A DNA stretch of 64,000 bases from an uncultured Clostridia bacterium (GTDB taxonomy: Bacteria > Bacillota > Clostridia > TANB77 > CAG-508), in the NCBI GenBank assembly GCA_934130935.1, contig CAKOYQ010000002.1, forward strand, positions 1-64,000, given 5' to 3'. Below are positions 1-8,351 of the stretch, in pieces (position 1 is the stretch's first letter; each line of letters starts with the position of its first letter). A model generated the notes under the pieces. It saw nothing but the letters and a program-made list of their open reading frames with translations, searched no databases and was not told where the DNA came from. The position numbers were made by a program, and so were the translations under genes.

Positions 1-344
1 AATTTGTATTTCAAATTTGACCACCTCTGGAAAATTATGAGGCTGCTTTTGCCCTTTAATATTCCCATATATTTTGAAACTGACAACTTAGGTGGTATCT
101 CTACAAACATATGGACATGGTCAGGGCATACTTCAGCCTCTATAATTTTCACTTCTTGCCAATCTGAAATATCTCTTAATATTTTTCCAATTTCTAACCT
201 TTTCTGCCCATAGAAAATTTTTCTTCTGTATTTAGGCGTAAATACTATATGATATTTGCAATTCCATTTTGTATGTGATAGACTTGACATTGTATCATAT
301 GTATTACTTTCTTCTTTAGTTTTTTTGCTGAATATATTATTCAT
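1..344 (-). CDS. tnpA: IS200-family transposase TnpA, partial (3' end outside window)
   Basis: Y1 single-strand DNA transposase of the IS200/IS605 family, which moves the element as a circular single-stranded intermediate. The visible 114 codons are open from ATG at 344-342. They include the family N-terminus (SLSHTKWNCKYHIVFTPKYR) and the HUH metal-binding motif in CPDHVHMFVEI. The catalytic tyrosine region (GYYVDTVGKN in the neighbouring copy) lies beyond base 1. Unlike the second copy, this one keeps CAG (Gln) where that copy has TAG, so it may be intact. The ATG follows AAAGGAG at spacing 8, inside a leader hairpin that would hide the ribosome-binding site. Confidence 0.85.
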   Translation of the reverse strand, partial: MNNIFSKKTKEESNTYDTMSSLSHTKWNCKYHIVFTPKYRRKIFYGQKRLEIGKILRDISDWQEVKIIEAEVCPDHVHMFVEIPPKLSVSKYMGILKGKSSLIIFQRWSNLKYK

Positions 345-350
345 TGATAC

Positions 351-419
351 GCAACTCCTTTCATTATTTTATCATTTATGCGTCGAAACATAATGGTATT
401 ATATCATGGAAGGAGTTGC
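351..419 (-). promoter_or_regulatory. IS200 leader hairpin sequestering the tnpA ribosome-binding site
   Basis: Positions 351-364 pair with 406-419 (14 bp with one G-T pair) around a 41-nt loop. On the minus strand the 3' arm contains the AAAGGAG Shine-Dalgarno of tnpA and the 5' arm its CTCCTT complement. In characterised IS200 elements such a 5'UTR stem-loop represses transposase translation; that role is inferred here from structure and position. Confidence 0.7.
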
Positions 420-583
420 TTTGCTACAAAGCTAAAGCTATCTTTACTACCGGCATAGCCGGAAGTTTATTTCATAATAAAAATCCTCCGGCTTAGCCGG
501 AGGTATTTTACTCATAACGCCCATAGGGCTATTGTTACAAGCAGAGCCTCAAGGCTCATAGCTGTTCCGACGCATGCGTCTCT

Positions 584-1084
584 TTAAGACCCGTTGAACG
601 GGTCTTTATATTCTTTTATTGATATTTGATCTTTCATCATATCTTCCTGTAATTGATTTCTCACATATTCTGCTATTCTTTTTGCATTTTTACCCACCGT
701 GTCTACATAGTAGCCACGGCACCAAAAACTTCGCTGGCCAAATTTGTATTTCAAATTTGACCACCTCTGGAAAATTATGAGGCTGCTTTTGCCCTTTAAT
801 ATTCCCATATATTTTGATACTGATAGCTTCGGTGGTATTTCCACAAACATATGAACATGATCTGGGCATACTTCAGCCTCTATAATTTTCACTCCCTGCC
901 AATCTGAAATATCTCGCAATATTTTTCCTATTTCTAATCTTTTCTAACCATAAAAAATTTTTCTCCTATATTTAGGTGTAAATACTATATGATATTTGCA
1001 ATTCCATTTTGTATGTGATAAACTTGAAACTGTATCATATGTAGTACTTTCTTCTTTAGCTTTTTTATTGAATATACTATTCAT
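584..1084 (-). pseudogene. tnpA: IS200-family transposase TnpA with internal stop codon
   Basis: Second IS200 transposase copy: 167 codons from ATG at 1084-1082 to TAA at 586-584. Codon 47 (bases 946-944) is TAG where the neighbouring copy has CAG, so the reading frame stops early. The rest is intact and includes the HUH motif (CPDHVHMFVEI) and the catalytic tyrosine in GYYVDTVGKNAKR. A downstream restart at about 919 (MRDISDWQ) would make a 111-residue fragment that lacks the first beta strand, so activity is unlikely. The intact partner could act on this element's ends in trans. Confidence 0.85.
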
Positions 1085-1089
1085 GATAC

Positions 1090-1158
1090 GCAATTCCTTT
1101 CATTTATTTTATCGTTATGCGTCGAAACATATTAATATTATAACATGAAAGGAGTTGC
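1090..1158 (-). promoter_or_regulatory. IS200 leader hairpin of the second copy
   Basis: Arms at 1090-1103 and 1145-1158 pair as in the first copy, with small compensating differences, again hiding the AAAGGA ribosome-binding site of the transposase gene. Conservation of the pairing between two diverged copies supports a functional structure. Confidence 0.6.
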
Positions 1159-1214
1159 ATTGCCACAAAGTTAAAGCTTATGTTACTACCGGCATAGCCG
1201 GAAGGTTATTTACA

Positions 1215-1253
1215 CAAAAAAAATCAACCAGATTTATTTTCTGATTGATTTTT
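1215..1253 (-). terminator. Rho-independent terminator of tRNA-Leu
   Basis: On the minus strand AATCAATCAG and CTGGTTGATT form a stem directly followed by a run of eight T. It lies 40 bases past the tRNA-Leu 3' end and separates the tRNA from the IS copies. Confidence 0.8.
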
Positions 1254-1291
1254 GTATCAATTCTGTTCAATAGTTCGAACAGATACGTCAT

Positions 1292-1375
1292 TGGTGCGGA
1301 TGAGAGGACTTGAACCTCCACGTCGTTGACACTGGTTCCTAAGACCAGCGCGTCTGCCAGTTCCGCCACATCCGC
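1292..1375 (-). tRNA. tRNA-Leu (anticodon TAG)
   Basis: Reverse complement folds as a class II tRNA. Acceptor stem GCGGATG/CATCCGC, discriminator A and encoded CCA (1294-1292). Anticodon stem CTGGT/ACCAG closes the loop CTTAGGA, giving anticodon TAG for CUA/CUN leucine codons. A long variable arm and a T arm with GGTTCAAGTCC are present. Eighty-four nucleotides including CCA. Confidence 0.97.
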
Positions 1376-1395
1376 AAGTTTTATTGACAATAAGT

Positions 1396-1424
1396 ATGAT
1401 AACATATTTTAAATATAATGTCAA
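1396..1424 (-). promoter_or_regulatory. Sigma-A promoter of tRNA-Leu
   Basis: Minus strand TTGACA (1424-1419), 17-base spacer, TATCAT (1401-1396); a consensus -35 placed 20 bases upstream of the tRNA 5' end. Confidence 0.8.
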
Positions 1425-1550
1425 TCAATTTATAAAAAAATTATAAAAAATATAAACCCAAAGTTGCTTTTTATGTCAAATCATGGTATTATTATTCATA
1501 ATGATTAGCAAATATACTAATTAAATTTTATTATTTTGAAAGAGAGAAAA

Positions 1551-2924
1551 ATGATGAATATACAAAAAAATCAAGAATATATAGTAGAAATAATAGACAA
1601 TGGATATGAAGGAGAAGGAATTGCAAAGATAGATAATTTTACAATATTTATACCAGGAGCAATTAAAGGAGAAAAGATAAAAATACTAATTGTAAAAGTA
1701 TTATCATCACATGCATTTGGAAAAATACTAGAAATTATTAAGAAATCAGAAAAAAGAAAAGAAGTTGATTGTTTAACATATAAAAGGTGCGGAGGATGTA
1801 ACTTAAGGCATATAGAATATGAAGAAACACTAAAAATAAAACAAGATGTAGTTCAAAATTTGGTAAATAAAATTCTCAAAAATAAAATTAAAGTTCAAGA
1901 AACAGTGGGAATGAAAAATCCCTTTCATTACAGAAATAAAGCACAATATCCATTAGGAATAAATAATAAAGGAGAACCTATAATTGGAGTATTTGCAAAT
2001 AGAACGCATGAAGTAATTCCTATAGAAAAATGTCTAATACAAAATCCCCAATCAGAGCAGATTGCAAAATATATATTAAATTTTATAAAAGAAAATAAAA
2101 TAAGTATATATAATGAAAATACGAGAAAAGGGTTATTTAGACATATAGTAATAAAAATCGGAATCAGAACTGGGCAAATAATGTGTATATTAGTTGTAAA
2201 TGGAGAAAATATTCTCAAGGAGGAACAACTAATAAATGAATTAATAACAAAGTTTCCACAAATAAAAACAATAGTAAAAAATGTAAATATGAAAAATACA
2301 AATGTAATATTAGGACAAAGAAATATTAATGTTTATGGAAATGGATATATAGAAGATATTCTAGGAAAATATACTTTTAAAATATCGCCATTATCTTTTT
2401 ATCAAGTTAATCCTATACAAGCTGAAAAATTATATAATCTAGGAGTGGAAATGGCTCAAATTTCAAAAGATGACACGGTGTTTGATTTATATTGTGGAAT
2501 TGGTACAATTTCATTGTTTATGGCAAAATATGCCAAAAAAGTTTATGGGATTGAAATTGTAAAAGAAGCAATAGATGCAGCTAAAGAAAATGCAAAGATA
2601 AATAATGTTGATAATACTGAATTTTATGCTGGTGACGTTGAAGTAGTTTTAGACGAACTTATTAACAAAAATAAAGTAAAAGCTGATATTGTTATGTTTG
2701 ATCCACCTCGTAAGGGGTTAGATAAAAAAAGTATTAATAATATATTACAAATCAAACCTAAAAAGCTTGTGTATATTAGTTGTAATCCAGCTACTTTAAT
2801 TAGAGATTTGAAAATGTTCGAAGAACAATATGAAATTAAGACTATAATACCTGTTGATATGTTTCCTTGGACATCACATATCGAGTGCGTTTCATTGCTA
2901 TGTCTTAAAAAGGGACTCTCTTAG
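1551..2924 (+). CDS. rlmD: 23S rRNA (uracil-5-)-methyltransferase, TrmA/RumA family
   Basis: SAM-dependent methyltransferase making 5-methyluridine in 23S rRNA (RlmD/RlmCD type). The N-terminus is a TRAM RNA-binding domain (about residues 5-60). An iron-sulfur site follows as C-X5-C-X2-C (CLTYKRCGGC) with a later Cys in PIEKCLIQ. The C-terminal Rossmann part has the SAM loop FDLYCGIGTISLFMA, the motif FDPPRKGLD, and the catalytic cysteine in YISCNPATL. About 457 residues is normal length. I chose ATG at 1551 (or 1554) because AGAGAG lies just upstream; an in-frame TTG at 1536 is less likely. The stop codon TAG lies inside the loop of the transcription terminator. RlmC versus RlmD specificity cannot be told from sequence. 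Confidence 0.93.
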   Translation: MMNIQKNQEYIVEIIDNGYEGEGIAKIDNFTIFIPGAIKGEKIKILIVKVLSSHAFGKILEIIKKSEKRKEVDCLTYKRCGGCNLRHIEYEETLKIKQDVVQNLVNKILKNKIKVQETVGMKNPFHYRNKAQYPLGINNKGEPIIGVFANRTHEVIPIEKCLIQNPQSEQIAKYILNFIKENKISIYNENTRKGLFRHIVIKIGIRTGQIMCILVVNGENILKEEQLINELITKFPQIKTIVKNVNMKNTNVILGQRNINVYGNGYIEDILGKYTFKISPLSFYQVNPIQAEKLYNLGVEMAQISKDDTVFDLYCGIGTISLFMAKYAKKVYGIEIVKEAIDAAKENAKINNVDNTEFYAGDVEVVLDELINKNKVKADIVMFDPPRKGLDKKSINNILQIKPKKLVYISCNPATLIRDLKMFEEQYEIKTIIPVDMFPWTSHIECVSLLCLKKGLS

Positions 2925-2942
2925 GAGCCCCTTTTATATTTT
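2906..2942. terminator. Bidirectional terminator between convergent genes
   Basis: AAAAGGG-CTC and GAG-CCCCTTTT form a stem followed by T-rich sequence on both strands. The methyltransferase stop codon (2922-2924) is in its loop, so the hairpin overlaps the end of that gene. Confidence 0.75.
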
Positions 2943-2943
2943 T

Positions 2944-4368
2944 TTACATATCCAAAATATTAGTTGTTATATAGTCAACTCCAGTGGCATGTAATATTGC
3001 TTTTTGTGCATATTTATCAGCTGTCCATACATTAATTTGTACCCCATTTTTATGAGCATATTTTGCTAAATCTTCTGATATCGCTTTTGGACAAATTGCA
3101 CAATTTTTATAATTAATTGCTTTATCTATATCATCTTGTGAAACTGATTTTACTAAATAACCAATTTTAATTGAAGTATCATTTTCTCTAATAGTATTTA
3201 AAACCTCTTCATCAAATGATATAATTAGACACTTATCTTGAATATTCTCTAATTTTATTATATCTAGAACTTTCTTTACTGAATCTTGTGTTAATGTTTT
3301 CTTTAATTCTATAATTGCATAGCAATCATATTTTTTACATATTTCTATATATTCCGTAAATGTAGGAACACTAAGATTGTTATACTTCTTTACATTACTT
3401 CCAGCATCAATTTTTAATTTTTTAATGCTCTCTAGTGAAATATCACTTACTTTTCCTTTTCCATTTGTTGTTCTATCTACAGTAGCATCATGCATACAAA
3501 CTAATTCACCATCTGATGTACATTGAATATCTGTTTCTATACCAAAGGCTTTAGCCTTTCCTGCTAGTTCAAATGATTTAATAGTATTCTCAGGTGCTAA
3601 ATTACTTGCTCCCCTATGTGCCAAATATTTAATTGAAGCTTGGCCACTTTTTTCTTTAATAGAAAATGACATTTTTTCTGTATGTGTATTATTCTTGCTG
3701 TCAGTAACATTTAATATTATGTAATACCTAGAATTTTTATATTTTAATTTTTTTAATGGAAATGTTATATAATAACTTTCTTGTTTGTCTGAAACATTAT
3801 ATTTATATTTTTTCTTTTTATTGTTCATATCTTCTATACTATAACTTTTTATTTTATCTTGATCACTTGCTTTGATTACTAAAGAATCTATACTCTTCTT
3901 ATTTTTGCAAGGAACTGATATCACTGATATTTTAGGTGATATATTTGCTGAGAAATAATTGCCAGCTGAATCCTTTTTATTTAATTTAGTAATTTTTATT
4001 ACATCTTTCGAATACTTGGCTATTTTGGATTTATCAGTAGTAGTTACTCTTATAGTTATACCTTTTGATATAACTTTTGATGAAATTGATATTTTCTTTT
4101 TATCCTTTGAAATAGATACTTTTGATGTAATATTTCTCCATTTAGAATTTGAATATTTCTCTACCTTAACTGATTTAATTCCACCATTGTCAATCGCATT
4201 TAGTATAACTTTATTGGAATTTGATAATTCAAGTGAAATTCTAGGACCTCTATCTGTTGAAATGTTATATGCTGTCGTATTTGTAGCTCCATATGTTATA
4301 ATTGGACTAAAACAAAAAGCACATAAAATAAAAATCATAATAAAACTAATTAATTTATTTTTCCTCAT
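2944..4368 (-). CDS. Secreted glycerophosphodiester phosphodiesterase
   Basis: Hydrolyses glycerophosphodiesters to glycerol-3-phosphate and an alcohol, outside the membrane. It begins with a signal peptide (MRKNKLISFIMIFILCAFCF). About 220 residues of Lys/Ser/Thr-rich beta-strand sequence follow, perhaps Ig-like. The C-terminal half is a GDPD TIM barrel: HRGASNLAPENT, the metal ligands in GIETDIQ, the catalytic HD in CMHDATVDRTTNG, and later IIELKK. At about 474 residues it is longer than a bare GDPD (about 250) because of the N-terminal module, which may bind the wall. ATG at 4368 fits the AAAAGGG ribosome-binding site; an ATG nine bases upstream touches it. Monocistronic, convergent with the methyltransferase. 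Confidence 0.9.
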   Translation of the reverse strand: MRKNKLISFIMIFILCAFCFSPIITYGATNTTAYNISTDRGPRISLELSNSNKVILNAIDNGGIKSVKVEKYSNSKWRNITSKVSISKDKKKISISSKVISKGITIRVTTTDKSKIAKYSKDVIKITKLNKKDSAGNYFSANISPKISVISVPCKNKKSIDSLVIKASDQDKIKSYSIEDMNNKKKKYKYNVSDKQESYYITFPLKKLKYKNSRYYIILNVTDSKNNTHTEKMSFSIKEKSGQASIKYLAHRGASNLAPENTIKSFELAGKAKAFGIETDIQCTSDGELVCMHDATVDRTTNGKGKVSDISLESIKKLKIDAGSNVKKYNNLSVPTFTEYIEICKKYDCYAIIELKKTLTQDSVKKVLDIIKLENIQDKCLIISFDEEVLNTIRENDTSIKIGYLVKSVSQDDIDKAINYKNCAICPKAISEDLAKYAHKNGVQINVWTADKYAQKAILHATGVDYITTNILDM

Positions 4369-4505
4369 AAAAACCATCCCTTTTTTATAATTTTTTTCTT
4401 TTCTTTTTATATTATACCATTTTTCCCATCACATGTCAATTTTAATATCGCCTTCATCGGCGGGATAAAAGCTATAGGGAAAACTTAATTAGTCATATTA
4501 TATAT

Positions 4506-4889
4506 TTAAAATACATTTTCTAAATTAAATGCATTCTTTTTTTGAATATGTTCAAGTACAAATTTTCCTTCATCAAGTTCAGCAACTGCAGAGGAATAAT
4601 CTTTTGTTTCAACATAACTTTTTAAAGATACAATAGCAGTATCTACTTTTTCAAGCTCGTCATGTTCAATATAATAAGCAAGTGCATCATGCTTTTGCCC
4701 CCATTTTTCGTCCAAACTTTTAACTTTATTATCAATTTGTTCCTTGTTTTCTATCAACATTTCCTCTTTTAGTTCTTTAAAAATTTGTGTTATTTCAGAT
4801 GTTGCTCTTTGTGTATACCCTTGAGTAAATATGTCTAATGAAACAATCAGAACTACTATTATTACACATATTATAGTTTCTTTCATCAT
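4506..4889 (-). CDS. DUF4363 family membrane-anchored protein
   Basis: Small protein with one N-terminal membrane segment (about residues 4-22, IICVIIVVLIVSLDIF) and a charged, helical extracytoplasmic domain. It matches the DUF4363 pattern and sits directly downstream of a YetF/DUF421 gene, a pairing common in Clostridia. Its ATG overlaps the upstream stop codon as TAATG, so the two are translationally coupled, and AAGGAG lies just before it. Function unknown; the coupling suggests it works with the YetF-like protein at the membrane. Confidence 0.85.
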   Translation of the reverse strand: MMKETIICVIIVVLIVSLDIFTQGYTQRATSEITQIFKELKEEMLIENKEQIDNKVKSLDEKWGQKHDALAYYIEHDELEKVDTAIVSLKSYVETKDYSSAVAELDEGKFVLEHIQKKNAFNLENVF

Positions 4890-5572
4890 TATTTTTCTCC
4901 TTCCTTCTCTTTTGGTTGACAAAAGAACTGATTATCTCCATCAACTGTTACTATTAAGGCTTCTTCTGGTTTTATCCCAAATTTTTCGGTTTGTTTTTGT
5001 AACCATATATAATTCTTACCTATCTTATCTAAATTTTTGTACATTACTTTTCCATCAACAACTAAATCATATGGAATACCCTCATATTTAGGCTCTATAT
5101 CAAAATCTTCTGGTGTTATATTCCTTTTATTAGGTTTAGGAATTACAGTAACTTGGCCACTTGTTTCTAATACTGCATACTCTACATCTCCTATATTAAA
5201 TATGTTATTATCTCTTAGCCTTTCTTCTAACTCATTTATAGTAAATCTTTCTTTTTTTAAGACTTTTTCATCTATTTTTCCTCTAAATATTAATATTGAA
5301 GGTTTTCCACATATGATTTCCCTTGCTTTTGTACTTTTCATATTCAAAATGGATATTGCAAGGTGCATTACCAATAATCCTAAAATAGGAATTATTCCAT
5401 TTGATATTGGTATGCCTGTTTCTGCCATTGGAATAGTTGCTAAATCTGCTATCATTATTGAAATTGCCAATTCAAATGGTTGAAGCTGTCCTATTTCGCG
5501 TTTTCCCATTAATCTCATTACTATTAATACAAGTATGTATAACACTATTGCTCTAAAAAAAGTTATTAACAT
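4889..5572 (-). CDS. YetF/DUF421 family membrane protein
   Basis: Three N-terminal membrane segments (first ~85 residues), then the conserved DUF421 soluble domain (GKREIGQLQPFELAISIMIA near the start; KPSILIFRGKI; VEYAVLETSGQVTVIPKP). B. subtilis YetF-type proteins are envelope proteins of unclear role; some relatives contribute to spore membrane properties or lipid interaction. Start chosen at 5572 (MLITFF) because GGAGG sits 6 bases upstream; a TTG 12 bases earlier is disfavoured. First gene of a two-gene operon with the DUF4363 gene. Confidence 0.9.
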   Translation of the reverse strand: MLITFFRAIVLYILVLIVMRLMGKREIGQLQPFELAISIMIADLATIPMAETGIPISNGIIPILGLLVMHLAISILNMKSTKAREIICGKPSILIFRGKIDEKVLKKERFTINELEERLRDNNIFNIGDVEYAVLETSGQVTVIPKPNKRNITPEDFDIEPKYEGIPYDLVVDGKVMYKNLDKIGKNYIWLQKQTEKFGIKPEEALIVTVDGDNQFFCQPKEKEGEK

Positions 5573-5770
5573 AATTTCCTCCAATTATAGTTTTTTTTCA
5601 TATTTCTATTTTATTTTTCGCATTTTTTAGTTATTTATACGATTTTTGTATAATTAATTTTTTGTTGTAAATAATATTCATATAACCTTGAAAAACATTA
5701 ACATTTTTCGTTGATAGTCTTCGAAAAAATTAAAAATTAAATTGTAAAAACAAATAAGGAGGTTTTTGAT

Positions 5771-6145
5771 ATGTCAAATTCTCAAAATGATAGCACAACA
5801 ACAGGTAGCTCTACAGTTTGGCAAATTGTTGGTAGATTAATTACAGCTGCTATAGTTCTAGCAATTACAGCATTTTTCACACCTAACTTTACTATAAACA
5901 ATATATGGTCTTTAGCTCTTGCTGCAATCGTATTAACTATAATGGATTATTTAATAATAAAATTTACAGGTTTACATGCAAGTCCATTTGGTAAAGGTTT
6001 TGTTGGCTTCGCTTTAGCTGCTATTATTTTATATTTTACACAATATTTTGTAGCTGGATATTCAATTTCATGGATGGCTGCTATAATTGGTGCTTTAATT
6101 TATGGTGTAGTTGATTATTTCATACCTGGAAATCAACAAATGTAG
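5771..6145 (+). CDS. Small four-helix membrane protein (DUF2512/holin-like)
   Basis: A 124-residue protein with a short polar N-terminus rich in Ser/Thr, then four hydrophobic segments at roughly residues 22-42, 44-64, 75-92 and 98-118. Conserved-looking features are LTIMDYLIIKF, SPFGKGFVGFALAA and GVVDYFIPG. The pattern resembles the YndM/DUF2512 and phage-holin-like small membrane families, but I am not certain of the family. Strong AAGGAGG ribosome-binding site; monocistronic with its own terminator. Confidence 0.85.
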   Translation: MSNSQNDSTTTGSSTVWQIVGRLITAAIVLAITAFFTPNFTINNIWSLALAAIVLTIMDYLIIKFTGLHASPFGKGFVGFALAAIILYFTQYFVAGYSISWMAAIIGALIYGVVDYFIPGNQQM

Positions 6146-6149
6146 TACA

Positions 6150-6189
6150 AAAAAGTAGTCTTTGCTCAACACAAAGACTACTTTTTTTG
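6150..6189. terminator. Bidirectional terminator
   Basis: AAAAAGTAGTCTTTG and CAAAGACTACTTTTT form a 15-bp stem with T runs on both strands, serving the small membrane protein gene (plus) and the acetyltransferase-like gene (minus). Confidence 0.9.
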
Positions 6190-6200
6190 TAAATTTAGGA

Positions 6201-6872
6201 CTAGTTACATTTTTTATCTACAATTTCATTTTTATTCTTATATATACTATTAGCAGGCACTACACCTCTAATAGAAGATAGTGGATAAATATTAGTATTT
6301 TTTCCAATAACACTTCCTGGATTTAAAATACTTCCACAACCAACTTCTACATTATCCCCAATCATAGAACCAAATTTTTTTAAACCTGTTTCGATTTTCT
6401 TATTTCCATCTTTTACGATAACTAACTTTTTATCTGATTTTACATTTGAAGTTATAGAACCAGCTCCCATGTGAGCTTTATATCCAAGTATAGAATCTCC
6501 AACATAATTATAATGCGGCACTTGAACATTGTTAAATAAAATAACATTTTTTAATTCGGTAGAATTACCTACAACAGTATTATCTCCAATTATTGCATTA
6601 CCTCTTATAAAGGCACAGTGTCGTATTTCAGCATTCTCCCCTATAATTGCGGGACCTTTAATATATGCAGTTTGATAAACATTTGCTGATTTTGCAATCC
6701 AAATATTTTCTCCTTTTAATTCATAAATATTTTTATCTAATTTATTTCCTAATTTTATTATGAATTCACTAATTTTAGGTAAAGCTTCCCAAGGATATGT
6801 TAAATTTTCTAATAGTGGCTTAGCCATTGTTTCTTCTAAATTATATAAGTTTTTTATTTTGCAATTTTCCAT
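6201..6872 (-). CDS. Left-handed beta-helix acyltransferase-like protein
   Basis: Central and C-terminal hexapeptide repeats (IIGENAEIRHCAFIRGNAII, VVGNSTELKNVILF, MIGDNVEVGCGSILNPGSVIG) form a left-handed beta-helix, as in nucleotide-sugar pyrophosphorylase C-terminal domains and acyltransferases. No nucleotidyltransferase domain is present (223 residues). The gene follows the UDP-sugar pyrophosphorylase by about 50 bases on the same strand. The pair therefore looks like the two halves of a GlmU-like function split over two genes: one makes the UDP sugar, this one may acetylate or regulate. The acyl acceptor is not known. Confidence 0.85.
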   Translation of the reverse strand: MENCKIKNLYNLEETMAKPLLENLTYPWEALPKISEFIIKLGNKLDKNIYELKGENIWIAKSANVYQTAYIKGPAIIGENAEIRHCAFIRGNAIIGDNTVVGNSTELKNVILFNNVQVPHYNYVGDSILGYKAHMGAGSITSNVKSDKKLVIVKDGNKKIETGLKKFGSMIGDNVEVGCGSILNPGSVIGKNTNIYPLSSIRGVVPANSIYKNKNEIVDKKCN

Positions 6873-6919
6873 TTTATACCTCCATATATATAGAATTACA
6901 GAAAAATCTTAAATTTTTC

Positions 6920-8164
6920 TTATCTGTTCTTCCAAAACTTTTCATATAAATCTTTCGCTGTTTTAGGACTATCAACTCCGTCTTTATTTTTAACAGGTGC
7001 AAAATCATCTTCTCGTTTTCCTCTAAGTATCGCAATATCATCAAAAAATTCAAATGCATCAAAAATAAATGATTCAAATTTATAAGAATTTGGTTCAGTT
7101 GGAATTACTTCATTTCCATCTTCATCTATATATGCATTTTTTTTATGAGCACAATGATACATTAAAATTTCATTACTGATTTTTTCGACTGCTTCTATTG
7201 TATATAAATTACACATTATGTGAGATTCTCCATATTTTAGTTCTCCATTATTATCTCTTTGTTCAGCCATGTTTTCAGGAAGTTCTGTATATTCTATAAC
7301 TTTTGGGTGTCCATTCATCTTGCAAAATACCCCTACTCTTTCATGAGGATTTGCTTTTACAACTGATTTTGATGCAATTTGAACCTTTTTGTCAATAGCC
7401 ATTCCAAGTAATGTTACATCAACCATTTTTAATAATGCATTATCTACACTTCCTATAAAAATCCATTTTATTCCTCTTTTTTCCATATCTGATAAACAAC
7501 CACTGGTACGCAAAGAAGCATATGTTCCACCATTTCCATCAGAAGCTTCTTTTATTTTAAAATCTTTTCCAATAAGTAATTTTCCCTGTTCATTTACTAA
7601 TGGTAACTCACTTTGTATAAATATTGTAACAAAATTTTTGTCATATCCAAAATAGTTATTACTCTTCAAAAATTCTACTGTTTGTTTATTGTTTTCTTTA
7701 CTTGTCATTATGTACCATGGAATTGTTATTCCATATTTTTGATTTGCTTCTTTTAAATTTTCCGCCAAAATTTCAAAAAGATATTTTCCTTTTCCAAATA
7801 CATCTAATTTAAAGGTGCCTTTTGGTCCTTGGTGTCCAAGTCTTGTTCCTTGGCCTCCAGCCATTGTTACAACAGCATATTCTCCGTTTTTCACTGCTTT
7901 TTCTCCGAGTTCATCAAATCTTTTTCTCTGCATTTCTGTAAGTTTGGCTTTATCTAAATATTTTAATGGTTCGATTTTACTTTCCTTAAATTCAATATCT
8001 TTCTTTGTATTATTATATAATTCCATAATTTGTTCAAAATTAATTGTTTGTATTTGTTCTATTAATTCATTTTGTTTTTCCATATCTAATTTTTCTAATA
8101 ATTTAATTATATGATCTTGATTGTATTTTTTTAAAGTCTTTATTACATCTTGTTTTTTATCCAT
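6920..8164 (-). CDS. UDPGP-type UDP-sugar pyrophosphorylase
   Basis: Nucleotidyltransferase of the UDPGP family (eukaryotic-type UDP-GlcNAc/UDP-Glc pyrophosphorylases), converting UTP and sugar-1-phosphate to UDP-sugar for envelope glycans. The signature VTMAGGQGTRLGHQGPKGTF binds the nucleotide. Further landmarks are SDGNGGTYASL, a GSVDNALLK metal-site motif, and the KVIEYTELPENMA segment typical of UDP-HexNAc pyrophosphorylases. The N-terminus (about 75 residues) is helical. Start at 8164 (MDKKQD) follows AAAGGA at 11 bases; a longer start 39 bases upstream is possible. UDP-GlcNAc is the likely product, inferred from motif similarity and the neighbouring beta-helix gene. Confidence 0.9.
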   Translation of the reverse strand: MDKKQDVIKTLKKYNQDHIIKLLEKLDMEKQNELIEQIQTINFEQIMELYNNTKKDIEFKESKIEPLKYLDKAKLTEMQRKRFDELGEKAVKNGEYAVVTMAGGQGTRLGHQGPKGTFKLDVFGKGKYLFEILAENLKEANQKYGITIPWYIMTSKENNKQTVEFLKSNNYFGYDKNFVTIFIQSELPLVNEQGKLLIGKDFKIKEASDGNGGTYASLRTSGCLSDMEKRGIKWIFIGSVDNALLKMVDVTLLGMAIDKKVQIASKSVVKANPHERVGVFCKMNGHPKVIEYTELPENMAEQRDNNGELKYGESHIMCNLYTIEAVEKISNEILMYHCAHKKNAYIDEDGNEVIPTEPNSYKFESFIFDAFEFFDDIAILRGKREDDFAPVKNKDGVDSPKTAKDLYEKFWKNR

Positions 8165-8286
8165 TTTTATTTCAATCCTTTCATGTTGTAAGTATAAAAC
8201 CACAACAAATTTTAATATATTATATGAAATTCAATATTTCTATTCTATCATATTTTAATAATTTTAGCAAGTTTTTTGGATTGACT

Positions 8287-8318
8287 GTCATATTCTTAAG
8301 ATTTAATCCATATATATT
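8287..8318 (+). promoter_or_regulatory. Sigma-E-type sporulation promoter upstream of spoIVA
   Basis: GTCATATT (8287-8294), 14-base spacer, CATATATATT (8309-8318). This matches the mother-cell sigma-E pattern (-35 with ATATT, -10 CATAnnnT), and spoIVA is a classical sigma-E gene in B. subtilis. The AAGGAGG ribosome-binding site follows about 20 bases later. Confidence 0.7.
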
Positions 8319-8351
8319 AATAAAAGTTTGTCTATCAAGGAGGTATTATAG

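Larger units (their letters stand above)
1..1206 (-). mobile_element. Two tandem IS200-type insertion sequences (first cut by window edge)
   Basis: Bases 1 to about 470 repeat bases 741 to about 1205 at high identity, so two copies of one element lie head to tail on the minus strand. Each carries a Y1 (HUH) transposase gene preceded by a long leader hairpin and a short GC-rich hairpin (CCGGC-ATA-GCCGG). The downstream side of the second copy (about 430-583) holds several more small palindromes (CTCCGGCTTAGCCGGAG, GAGCCTCAAGGCTC, GACGCATGCGTC, GACCCGTTGAACGGGTC), as expected for the subterminal hairpins that IS200/IS605 transposases recognise. There are no terminal inverted repeats, also typical of the family. 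Exact element ends are not determined. The elements sit directly behind the tRNA-Leu terminator. Confidence 0.85.

Noticed and set aside
1178..1405. A 75-codon minus-strand open frame
   Set aside because: It covers the tRNA-Leu gene exactly; the tRNA folds fully with encoded CCA.
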